In this document: piece by piece, positions 7,430 through 13,151 of the stretch
Numbering within the stretch: the first letter of the stretch is position 1
Layout: each line of letters opens with the position of its first letter
Assembly (NCBI GenBank): GCA_020720525.1
Contig: DYON01000047.1
Coordinates: forward strand, 1 to 13,151
Length of the DNA stretch: 13,151 bases
Origin: Acetofilamentum sp.
Lineage (GTDB): Bacteria; Bacteroidota; Bacteroidia; Bacteroidales; DTU049
Direction of reading: 5' to 3'
Position numbers and translations under genes: made by a program
Notes under the pieces: model-generated
What the model saw: the letters and a program-made list of their open reading frames with translations, nothing else
Databases searched by the model: none
Told to the model about the DNA's origin: nothing

Positions 7430-7486
7430 CCTATTTATTCTACGTAATTGTTACATGCAAATTCAGGTATTTATATTAATTGCTAA

Positions 7487-7494
7487 TAGCTTTG
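7487..7494 (+). promoter_or_regulatory. -7 promoter element TAGCTTTG of the 6S-like RNA
   Basis: A perfect TAnnTTTG match whose expected start site, around 7499-7501, falls right at the base of the predicted long hairpin. No protein start follows. A -33 TTG at the usual spacing is not evident. Confidence 0.55.
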
Positions 7495-7499
7495 CACAT

Positions 7500-7686
7500 A
7501 CTATCTTTACGTCAAGAAAACAACAACGGTTCTTGTTTATTAACCAAACCAAAAAACCTGTTTTACTCCGAATTCTCGGCAGTTGAATAACAGAAATAAA
7601 CTAAAACCGATATCTAAGAGCTTCCAACGTGGTGGTGTGGAAACAGAAAAAGCAAAAGTCGCTTGGTAGCAAGCGGCTTTTTTCTT
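7500..7686 (+). ncRNA. 6S RNA candidate: long hairpin with central bubble, own promoter and terminator
   Basis: No reading frame is present, but the two halves pair across about 130 bases. From outside in: a wobble-rich closing stem 7502-7508 with 7631-7637; ACGT 7509-7512 with 7627-7630; AAG 7514-7516 with CTT 7621-7623; an open bubble of 7517-7526 (AAAACAACAA) facing 7610-7620 (ATATCTAAGAG); CGGTT 7527-7531 with AACCG 7605-7609; GTTTATT 7535-7541 with AATAAAC 7595-7601; CTGTT 7558-7562 with AACAG 7589-7593; and an apical hairpin 7565-7571 with 7576-7583. A closing stem, one large central bubble and an interrupted apical stem in about 187 nt is the plan of 6S RNA, which imitates an open promoter and sequesters RNA polymerase holoenzyme. 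A -7 box precedes it and an intrinsic terminator ends it. This is hand folding. Bacteroidales-type 6S RNAs diverge greatly in sequence, so the family call is inference, while the existence of a structured small-RNA gene is better supported. Confidence 0.62.
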
Positions 7687-7687
7687 T
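7656..7687 (+). terminator. Strong intrinsic terminator of the 6S-like RNA
   Basis: AAGTCGCTTG (7656-7665) pairs over all ten positions with CAAGCGGCTT (7670-7679), one of them a T-G wobble, around a GTAG loop. A run of T residues follows (7678-7683, then CTTT). It would end the small RNA and any read-through from the mutS-yicC-gmk operon. Confidence 0.85.
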
Positions 7688-7841
7688 AATACAACTTGTA
7701 GCTAATTCGAAAAAACAATAATGTTGATAAAGTCATGTAGCGCTTGATGGTGCAAGACGTACTGCCTGAGCCTAACAGTTTGATTGTTTAGTTTTTGTGT
7801 CGAAACCCTCAAATACTTCTATATTATTTATAATCAGTCGA
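7688..7841. other. Non-coding remainder between the small-RNA terminator and rnhB
   Basis: No gene is visible here. At 7737-7762 there is an imperfect hairpin: GTA, CG and CTTG pair with CAAG, CG and TAC, with two bulges around an ATGGTG loop. At 7773-7796 a weaker CTAACA/TGTTTAG stem is followed by five T residues. Either could be a backup terminator between the convergent transcription units. Neither is strong. Confidence 0.35.
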
Positions 7842-8444
7842 TTAAAGTTTTAGCCTTGTTTGTTCATTCATTCTAAAACTTAGGCGATGATAAATCGATA
7901 TTCCATACTGAGCAATAGCTGTGCGGTGAGCTGGTGTTGGATAACCTTTGTTGCGATTCCATCCATAAACCGGAAATTCGGAATGCAGTTGCTGCATATA
8001 TAAATCGCGATGAGTTTTGGCCAAAATGCTAGCAGCAGCAATGTTCATATATTTTCCGTCGCCTTTCACAATGGTTGTATGTGGCGTTTTCCCAAATGGC
8101 TTAAAACGGTTGCCATCAACAACAATGTAGTTGGGTTTCAATGTTAATTTTTCAAGTGCAATATGCATGGCTTTGATGGATGCATTGAGAATGTTGATTG
8201 AATCGATTTCGTTGTTATCAACAAAGCCAACAGCCCAAGCAAGCGCCTCTTTTTCGATGATTTCTTTGAGTAAGAAACGGTTTTTCTCATTGATTTGCTT
8301 CGAATCGTTGAGCAGCGGATGAAAAAATCCTTCGGGCAATATCACCGCCGAAGCAACCACTGGCCCGGCTAAACAACCACGTCCAGCTTCGTCGCAACCA
8401 GCTTCGTATTTGTGATCGGAATATCTATAAAGAAGTTGATACAT
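7842..8444 (-). CDS. rnhB: Ribonuclease HII
   Basis: A 200-residue RNase HII, which nicks RNA in RNA-DNA hybrids and at single ribonucleotides left in DNA by polymerases. The active site is intact: Asp18 and Glu19 in AGCDEAGRG, Asp110 in IVVDGNRF and Asp147 in ILAKTHRD, plus the GRG motif (21-23) that senses the ribonucleotide and the LNDSKQ segment at 45-50. NKGYPTPAH near 165-173 is also typical. I chose the ATG at 8444: the frame stays open upstream to 8534, but that adds 30 residues that fit no RNase HII and overlap the preceding gene. The start lies 11 bases after the stop of the membrane-protein gene, so the two are probably co-transcribed from the purD promoter. The gene converges on the small-RNA gene. 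Confidence 0.95.
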   Translation of the reverse strand: MYQLLYRYSDHKYEAGCDEAGRGCLAGPVVASAVILPEGFFHPLLNDSKQINEKNRFLLKEIIEKEALAWAVGFVDNNEIDSINILNASIKAMHIALEKLTLKPNYIVVDGNRFKPFGKTPHTTIVKGDGKYMNIAAASILAKTHRDLYMQQLHSEFPVYGWNRNKGYPTPAHRTAIAQYGISIYHRLSFRMNEQTRLKL

Positions 8445-8455
8445 GGTGCAATACT

Positions 8456-9454
8456 TTAAAATGCAGGTAAAACAACTATCTTCATTTCGAGCAAAATGAG
8501 CAAAATAGGGATGATAATGGGCAATATCATCCAAATGGCAAAAATTGCTTTTCTACGAATAGAATAAAGCGTTTTATTCCAATAAAATGCAGCTGCAAAG
8601 CCAATTATTGACAAAAAAAGCATCGTTGTTGCTTCCGAATAAAAAAATGCAGGAATAAGTACAATTATTGACAATAAAAAAGCAGAATAACTACGGCGAA
8701 CAATAATTTTATACTCGGTCAATCGCAAATGAAATGGAACAATCAAAATAAAAACGGCCACAGCAATAGCATACTGCAACACATTGTAATTGAAAAGGGA
8801 AATTTGGTCGAAATTGAAAAAAACACTGATGTTTTCTGTTATCAAATCCATTTTTCCAATCAGAAAATAATAGAACAGCAAATAAAGCGTAGGCAATAAA
8901 AACCCTGTAAGCCAAATCAATGCAGTTCGTACCGAAATATTTTGCCACACAGTCAACATAATAATACCGGCTGCAAACAACAGCAAAGCGAAGGGCCCAT
9001 TGGGCAGAAAAAATCCGGCAAGCAAAGCCGCCGACATAATTCGACGAAAATGAGGTGCAGAAAAATTGTTGGGAAAAAGCAAAAACACCATTCCAATAAA
9101 CGCCAACCAGTACAACGAAACAACAAATCCCGTGTTCCAGTCGGGGATACAAAAATGAAGAACTGGTAATAAAACTGCAATTGTGTAGTCTTTGCGCGGA
9201 ATTTCGAAATGCGATACCGATATTAAATATGACAAATAGGTGGAAACAACGATAAACACAATACGAAGAATTACAACAACAGTAAGCGAGAGTTGAAGAT
9301 GCGACTGAATAATACTACTCAGAAATGGATGCAATTCAATTTCAGCAATGCTGGTTTCGCGATAAATAAGATAAGCCGACATCGCAATCCAAAATGCAAT
9401 GAAAAGATATTTCAAACCTGAGTTGATGGTGTTTTCCGAACTAAATGTTTTCAT
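8456..9454 (-). CDS. Polytopic membrane protein, DUF6427-like
   Basis: A 332-residue integral membrane protein with roughly nine or ten hydrophobic helices spread along its length (for example about residues 14-31, 55-80, 91-103, 107-127, 138-168, 177-199, 226-242, 257-272, 278-292 and 303-323). Charged residues are confined to short loops. No enzymatic motif is visible; a loop with FPNNFSAPHFRR after the fourth helix and the VPFHLRLTEYK segment after the eighth are the most distinctive. In Bacteroidota a DUF6427 membrane protein is often found beside purD, and the length and position here fit that group, but I infer the family from context and general pattern. The start ATG lies inside the end of purD (14-base overlap, in another frame), so translation is likely coupled. 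Function is unknown. Confidence 0.8.
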   Translation of the reverse strand: MKTFSSENTINSGLKYLFIAFWIAMSAYLIYRETSIAEIELHPFLSSIIQSHLQLSLTVVVILRIVFIVVSTYLSYLISVSHFEIPRKDYTIAVLLPVLHFCIPDWNTGFVVSLYWLAFIGMVFLLFPNNFSAPHFRRIMSAALLAGFFLPNGPFALLLFAAGIIMLTVWQNISVRTALIWLTGFLLPTLYLLFYYFLIGKMDLITENISVFFNFDQISLFNYNVLQYAIAVAVFILIVPFHLRLTEYKIIVRRSYSAFLLSIIVLIPAFFYSEATTMLFLSIIGFAAAFYWNKTLYSIRRKAIFAIWMILPIIIPILLILLEMKIVVLPAF

Positions 9455-10727
9455 ATTTCATCAGGTCGAAACCAATATCGTTGCGGTAATAAGCCCCTTT
9501 AAATCTAATTCTTTCGGCGTTTTCGTATGCCCAAATCATTGCCTCGGCAATACTATTGCCTTTTCCAACAACCGCCAGCACTCTTCCTCCAGAGGTAACA
9601 ATTTTATCCCCATCCTTTGCCGTTCCTGCATGAAAAACCAAATCGTTGGGCTCTGTTTCAAATTCAATTTCTATTCCCTTTTCGTATGTTCCCGGATAGC
9701 CTTTTGAGGCCAAGACAATAGACAATGTTGTGAACTTTTCGAGTTCAATTGTTTTATTCTCCAAATTGCCTAAAGCGGCCGCTGCAAGTATTTCAGTGAA
9801 AGAACCACCAATTCGAGGCATTAAAACCTGCGTTTCGGGATCGCCAAGACGCACATTGTATTCAATCACATAAGGTTCGCCTTTAACATTCATGATTCCA
9901 ATAAAAACGAAACCACAATAATCCATTTTTTCGGCGGCTATTCCATCAATGGTAGGTTCAACAATACGCGTAACCACTTTCCGCATAAACTCATCGTTGG
10001 CAAAAGGCACTGGCGACACTGTTCCCATTCCACCGGTATTTGGACCAGTATTGCCATCGCCAATTCTTTTGTAATCTTTGGCGGAAGGAAGTAATACGTA
10101 GTTTTTTCCGTCGGTAAGTGCAAAAACCGACAATTCAATACCATCGAGAAATTCTTCAATGACGAGTTTTTTGCCAGCATCGCCAAACACGTGATTGTGA
10201 AACACTGTGTGAATATGCTTTAGAGCTTCTTCTTCGGTTTCTGCAATCACAACTCCTTTTCCAGCTGCTAATCCATCGGCTTTAAGTACATATGGACTTT
10301 TAAGGGAGTGAATAAATTCGGCAGCTTTTTCTTCTTCGTGGGCTTCGAATGTTTGGTGAGCAGCAGTTGGAATGCCATATTTGTTCATAAATTGCTTGGC
10401 AAAATCTTTACTGCCTTCGAGCATGGCACCCTGTTTTCCTGGACCAACAATCAATAGCTTTTCGAAACGAGCATCGGCTTTCAAAAATTCAATAAATCCA
10501 TTCACCAAAGGCTCTTCGGGACCCACCAAAACCATGTTGATTCCAAGCTCCTCAATTTTTTTTGCCAAACCTTCAAAATCGTTGTAACCACAATTAATAT
10601 TTTGAGCGCACTGCATTGTTCCGGCATTGCCTGGAGCAACAAAAATATTTTCGGAACCAATGTCGCGAGCAAGGCGCCAAGCAATTGCATGCTCTCTTCC
10701 ACCCGAGCCGGTGATAAGAATTTTCAT
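9441..10727 (-). CDS. purD: Phosphoribosylamine-glycine ligase (GAR synthetase)
   Basis: A 428-residue ATP-grasp enzyme catalysing the second step of de novo purine synthesis: phosphoribosylamine plus glycine plus ATP gives GAR. The N-terminal domain shows GSGGREHAIAWRLA (7-20) and APGNAGT (31-37). The ATP-grasp core has LKADGLAAGKGVVIA (148-162), EEFLDGIELS (191-200) and GDGNTGPNTGGMGTVSPVP (223-241). The metal- and substrate-binding end has IEYNVRLGDPETQVLMPR (288-305). Length is normal and all signature regions are intact. It is the first gene of a leftward unit with the DUF6427-like membrane protein and rnhB, and has its own -7 box 17 bases upstream, so it is probably independent of aroDA despite the same direction. 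Confidence 0.97.
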   Translation of the reverse strand: MKILITGSGGREHAIAWRLARDIGSENIFVAPGNAGTMQCAQNINCGYNDFEGLAKKIEELGINMVLVGPEEPLVNGFIEFLKADARFEKLLIVGPGKQGAMLEGSKDFAKQFMNKYGIPTAAHQTFEAHEEEKAAEFIHSLKSPYVLKADGLAAGKGVVIAETEEEALKHIHTVFHNHVFGDAGKKLVIEEFLDGIELSVFALTDGKNYVLLPSAKDYKRIGDGNTGPNTGGMGTVSPVPFANDEFMRKVVTRIVEPTIDGIAAEKMDYCGFVFIGIMNVKGEPYVIEYNVRLGDPETQVLMPRIGGSFTEILAAAALGNLENKTIELEKFTTLSIVLASKGYPGTYEKGIEIEFETEPNDLVFHAGTAKDGDKIVTSGGRVLAVVGKGNSIAEAMIWAYENAERIRFKGAYYRNDIGFDLMKYENI

Positions 10728-10744
10728 ACCAAACTATTTAGATG

Positions 10745-10752
10745 CAAAGGTA
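10745..10752 (-). promoter_or_regulatory. -7 promoter element TACCTTTG of the purD operon
   Basis: A perfect TAnnTTTG match on the minus strand, 17 bases upstream of the purD ATG. No good -33 element is seen. No purine-type aptamer or clear terminator was recognised in the 10728-10910 gap. Confidence 0.65.
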
Positions 10753-10910
10753 GGAATATCAGCCTGAAAATACAGTTTAATTCCTTTTTTTCTGATTTAT
10801 TTTTCTTTTTATGGAAGTATGAGTTAGCGGGTAGTCATGTGGATTAAAATTCTGATATTCAGTTTCATATACAATTTATTTCTTGAAAAGATAACATATT
10901 AACACCATAA

Positions 10911-12161
10911 CTACAAAAAGTCCATTGTTGCACTCAAATCGTCGAAAAAGCTTGGATATGACTTAGAAACAGCCTCGGCATTTTGAACAACGATAGCGGA
11001 ATCGGCCAAAACTGCCGCAGAAGCAGCACACATAACAATACGATGGTCGTTGTGGCTATCAACAATTCCTCCGCTAAGGCAACCATTGCCATAAACAATA
11101 AGATTATCGTTTTCGCATGCCAATTTCAATCCCAGCGCATCGAAAGTATCAATCAGTGTTTCGAGCCGATTCGATTCTTTGTGAATAAGTCTATGTGTGC
11201 CTGAAATAACCGACCGGCCATTGGCTGCAGCCGCGAGCACTACAAGTGGCGGAAATAAATCGGGACAATTGGTTGCATCAAACTCAAAAGAGTTATTCTG
11301 ATGCTGGCTCACAACAACCGAATTGGATTGGATTTCGATTTCGGCACCAAACAATTTCAATGCTTCCATAACAGCCCTGTCGGCTTGAAGTGAATTGAGA
11401 TTCAACCCAACAACAGAAATGCTTCCCGAAGCTGCTGCTGTTACCAAAAAATTGGCTGCTGCACTCCAATCGGCTTCTACATCGTATTCGCAACCTAAGT
11501 AATGCTGGTTTCCTGGAACATAAAATCGCTTAAAATGTTCATTTTCAACAATAGCACCAAATTGTCGCATTATATCAATTGTCATTTCAACATAAGGTCT
11601 GCTCACAAGATTGTTTATAACAATTTCTGTATCGTTTTTTAGCAAGGGAGTTGCAATGAGTAAGCCTGTCAAAATTTGCGAACTAAATGAGCCATCGAGT
11701 GCAATTATTTTGTTTTGAAAAGGTCCATTTATTGTAAGAGGAAGTTTGCCATTGTTTGCAAGAACCTGTATGCCAGCATTATTTAAGGCTTCAACAATAG
11801 ACGTTATAGGTCGATTGAGCAAAGTTCCTCGTCCAGTAATATTGACTTTTCCATTGAACAATGCAGCTATTGATGCGAACATGCGCAATGCCAAGCCCGA
11901 TTCACCAGCATCGAGGACGATATTTTTAAGCTCTTTTCTTTTGTTAGGCGAAATTGTCCAATTGTTGTTAAATTTTATTTTGGAGCCCAATGTTTGAATT
12001 ATACCAATTACAGTTTCCACATCGGATGAAAAGCTACCATTTTTCAAAATAGAATCCCCTTGAGCCAAAGATGCAATTGCCAAAGCCCGTTGCAAATAGC
12101 TTTTCGAAGCAGGAGCCTTCACCGTACCATGCATTTTGTATGGAAAAACTGTTTTATTCAT
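10911..12161 (-). CDS. aroA: 3-phosphoshikimate 1-carboxyvinyltransferase (EPSP synthase)
   Basis: A 416-residue EPSP synthase joining shikimate-3-phosphate and PEP, the sixth step of the shikimate pathway. Visible motifs are APASKSYLQRA (Lys20, Ser21 and Arg25 for substrate), AGESGLALRM (85-94, the PEP-contacting loop), GSFSSQILTGLL, NCPDLFPPL (Asp301, catalytic base position), HKESNRL (Glu329), NDHRIVM (Arg374) and a late Lys400. The loop residues equivalent to E. coli Thr97 and Pro101 are Leu90 and Met94. I chose the ATG at 12161 rather than 12179 because it is preceded, six bases away, by AAGGAGG, and because it overlaps the aroD stop as ATGAATAA, a layout typical of translational coupling. 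It follows aroD in one unit. Confidence 0.95.
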   Translation of the reverse strand: MNKTVFPYKMHGTVKAPASKSYLQRALAIASLAQGDSILKNGSFSSDVETVIGIIQTLGSKIKFNNNWTISPNKRKELKNIVLDAGESGLALRMFASIAALFNGKVNITGRGTLLNRPITSIVEALNNAGIQVLANNGKLPLTINGPFQNKIIALDGSFSSQILTGLLIATPLLKNDTEIVINNLVSRPYVEMTIDIMRQFGAIVENEHFKRFYVPGNQHYLGCEYDVEADWSAAANFLVTAAASGSISVVGLNLNSLQADRAVMEALKLFGAEIEIQSNSVVVSQHQNNSFEFDATNCPDLFPPLVVLAAAANGRSVISGTHRLIHKESNRLETLIDTFDALGLKLACENDNLIVYGNGCLSGGIVDSHNDHRIVMCAASAAVLADSAIVVQNAEAVSKSYPSFFDDLSATMDFL

Positions 12162-12831
12162 TTTTTGCCTCCTTTTCAAACGCTGTTTCTGCCAAGACGC
12201 ACATTTCGGAGAATGAATATTGCCCTGGAGCCGTTGTTTGACTATTGTTGGGACTTACATACGTCAATTTCAGTCCATTTTTCAATGCGTGAATGCGACT
12301 GTTGCGACCTTGCTCGCCCATGCAAAAGGCAGTGATGTTTTCGAAATGGTCGTACAATTTCATTACTGCAATATTGTCGCTTTCGCTGTTGGCCATGCAT
12401 GCAATTTTAATAGCATCGGCTCCGGTCATCAACATTACGGAACCAACACGCATAAGTTCCTCGAACGAAGGAGTCGATTCGAAATTGTGGTAAGAAAGCA
12501 TCAATTTTACATGCGAATTTCGTGCTTTTTTGATACAATTTGAAGCAATTCTATTGTTGAGTAAATCGAATCCAACATCGATGTAGCGCGTTGCATTGTT
12601 CAGTGCAGCAGAAAACAATTTTTCGGCATCTGGCTGTTTCAGAAATGGTTGTCGTATAGTAACAATCCAACTTTGTCCCATGCTAGTAAGTACGGAAATT
12701 TTGTTGGGCGATAGCAAAACCAAATCGAGTCGAAGTTCGGCTAGCCTAGCATTGCCAAGCTGTTCCAAACACTCTTTGAGCGATTTACCAGAAATCGACA
12801 CGCAAATATGGTTGAGATAATCGGGCATCAT
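12154..12831 (-). CDS. aroD: 3-dehydroquinate dehydratase, type I
   Basis: A 225-residue type I (Schiff-base) dehydroquinase, converting 3-dehydroquinate to 3-dehydroshikimate. Recognisable segments are AELRLDLV (Glu32, Arg34), VTIRQP (58-62), YIDVGFDL (83-90), LSYHNFEST with catalytic His115, GADAIKIACMANSESD with Schiff-base Lys142, CMGEQGRNSRI with Arg179, and TTAPGQ (Gln204). The order and spacing match the aldolase-like barrel of the family. One deviation stands out: the position normally occupied by a conserved Glu in the 'DxE' strand (Glu86 in the enterobacterial enzyme) is Gly87, encoded by GGA. The start may be either of two adjacent ATG codons (12831 or 12828). It overlaps aroA by eight bases. 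Confidence 0.93.
   Translation of the reverse strand: MMPDYLNHICVSISGKSLKECLEQLGNARLAELRLDLVLLSPNKISVLTSMGQSWIVTIRQPFLKQPDAEKLFSAALNNATRYIDVGFDLLNNRIASNCIKKARNSHVKLMLSYHNFESTPSFEELMRVGSVMLMTGADAIKIACMANSESDNIAVMKLYDHFENITAFCMGEQGRNSRIHALKNGLKLTYVSPNNSQTTAPGQYSFSEMCVLAETAFEKEAKNE
12162..12174 (-). promoter_or_regulatory. Shine-Dalgarno sequence AAGGAGG for aroA
   Basis: On the minus strand AAGGAGG, inside the last codons of aroD, is followed by CAAAAA and the aroA ATG. It is a full-strength ribosome binding site with ideal spacing. No comparable site precedes the other genes of the window, and it decides the aroA start. Confidence 0.75.
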
Positions 12832-12851
12832 TGGATTTGAAAAACAATGGT

Positions 12852-12859
12852 CAAAGATA
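12852..12859 (-). promoter_or_regulatory. -7 promoter element TATCTTTG of the aroD-aroA operon
   Basis: A perfect TAnnTTTG match on the minus strand, 20 bases upstream of the first aroD ATG. No -33 TTG is evident at the normal distance. Confidence 0.65.
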
Positions 12860-13033
12860 GTGAATTGAATTTTTGGGATTAGAAATAATGGACAATTATT
12901 GTTTTTAATTACGATGAGGTTGGTTGGTAGAATTTTGGGAGAGAGGATGGGGGTATGTGTGAAGGATTGACAAATAAACTATTTTTAAATTTCTCGTATT
13001 TTAAATTAGATCTCTATATTTTAATATATATGT

Positions 13034-13041
13034 TATCTTTG
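13034..13041 (+). promoter_or_regulatory. -7 promoter element TATCTTTG of the right-edge gene
   Basis: A perfect TAnnTTTG match separated from the ATG at 13046 by only CCCC. Initiation a few bases past the box would place the mRNA 5' end at or next to the AUG itself. Confidence 0.6.
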
Positions 13042-13045
13042 CCCC

Positions 13046-13151
13046 ATGATTTCCTTCAGCTCTCTCTCCTCGTCTCTACGCAAAGCCCACCTCGACCGTC
13101 TCCAGGCCGAGCACCAAGCCTTGCGTAAAAAAGAAAAAGCATTAGCCTTTT
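13046..13151 (+). CDS. 5' part of an unidentified gene, cut by the right edge
   Basis: An open frame from the ATG at 13046 runs off the window after 35 codons. The peptide begins MISFSSLSSSLRKAH and continues with charged, helix-prone sequence containing LDRLQAEHQALRKKEKA. The serine-rich start is not a signal peptide, and the next part could be an amphipathic helix or coiled coil. I do not recognise the family. The presence of a perfect -7 box four bases upstream, and a frame without stops, make a real gene likely. Codons are conspicuously C-rich (many CTC, GCC, CAC, GAC), unlike the AT-rich genes to its left, and a polypyrimidine stretch covers about 13050-13078. It is divergent from aroD. 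Confidence 0.55.
   Translation, partial: MISFSSLSSSLRKAHLDRLQAEHQALRKKEKALAF

Noticed and set aside
7405..7841. tRNA, tmRNA, SRP RNA or a small protein gene in the gmk-rnhB gap
   Set aside because: There is no cloverleaf, no T-arm motif, no SRP tetraloop domain, and every short open frame stops within a few codons. The long interrupted hairpin explains the region better.
8445..8534. N-terminal extension of RNase HII
   Set aside because: The 30 extra residues are reading through the out-of-frame end of the membrane-protein gene and match no RNase HII. The ATG at 8444 fits the family.
10728..10910. Purine riboswitch or attenuator upstream of purD
   Set aside because: The leader between the -7 box and the ATG is only about 10-17 bases, too short for an aptamer, and no terminator hairpin is visible.
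12967..12972. TTGACA as a housekeeping sigma-70 type -35 element
   Set aside because: No TATAAT-like partner lies about 17 bases downstream, and promoters in this window follow the Bacteroidota pattern. A perfect TAnnTTTG sits at the gene start instead.
1..13151. CRISPR array, insertion sequence or long direct repeats
   Set aside because: No regularly spaced repeats, transposase-like frames or paired terminal inverted repeats were seen on reading both strands.

Overview
The window reads as an ordinary, AT-rich chromosomal segment of a member of the Bacteroidota, probably of the order Bacteroidales or a close relative. The evidence is the repeated TAnnTTTG-type -7 promoter element in front of nearly every transcription unit, the rarity of Shine-Dalgarno sequences, a DUF4468-type secreted protein, a DUF6427-type membrane protein next to purD, and the style of MutS, YicC, AroA and AroD. 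No insertion sequence, phage gene, CRISPR array, tRNA or rRNA was seen.

Layout, left to right. At 1-24 (minus strand) a gene probably runs off the left edge. At 105-767 (minus) there is a small two-helix membrane protein with a Cache-like extracytoplasmic sensor domain but no output domain. At 950-1477 (plus) there is a secreted DUF4468-like protein, convergent with a metal-dependent amidohydrolase/deaminase (1480-2640, minus). That amidohydrolase is divergent from an ArsR-type regulator (2820-3116, plus), and the intergenic space holds both promoters and a perfect 10-bp inverted repeat. Next comes a tight plus-strand operon mutS-yicC-gmk (3338-7404): mismatch recognition, an endoribonuclease-family protein and guanylate kinase.

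The 437-base gap after gmk (7405-7841) is not empty. It holds a promoter element, a region of about 187 nt that folds on paper into a long, interrupted hairpin with a large central bubble, and a strong intrinsic terminator. This is the architecture of 6S RNA, the RNA that mimics an open promoter and binds RNA polymerase. It is the most interesting feature of the window.

The right half is transcribed leftward. aroD-aroA (12831 to 10911) encodes two shikimate-pathway steps with overlapping genes and a rare strong Shine-Dalgarno. purD-DUF6427-rnhB (10727 to 7842) encodes a purine biosynthesis enzyme, a polytopic membrane protein and RNase HII, again with overlap or close spacing. At the right edge a plus-strand gene starts at 13046, four bases after a perfect -7 box, and has noticeably C-rich codon use.

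A recurrent theme is -7 boxes lying only 4-7 bases from the start codon, which implies leaderless or nearly leaderless mRNAs for three genes. In several other genes the -7 box position decides between alternative start codons.
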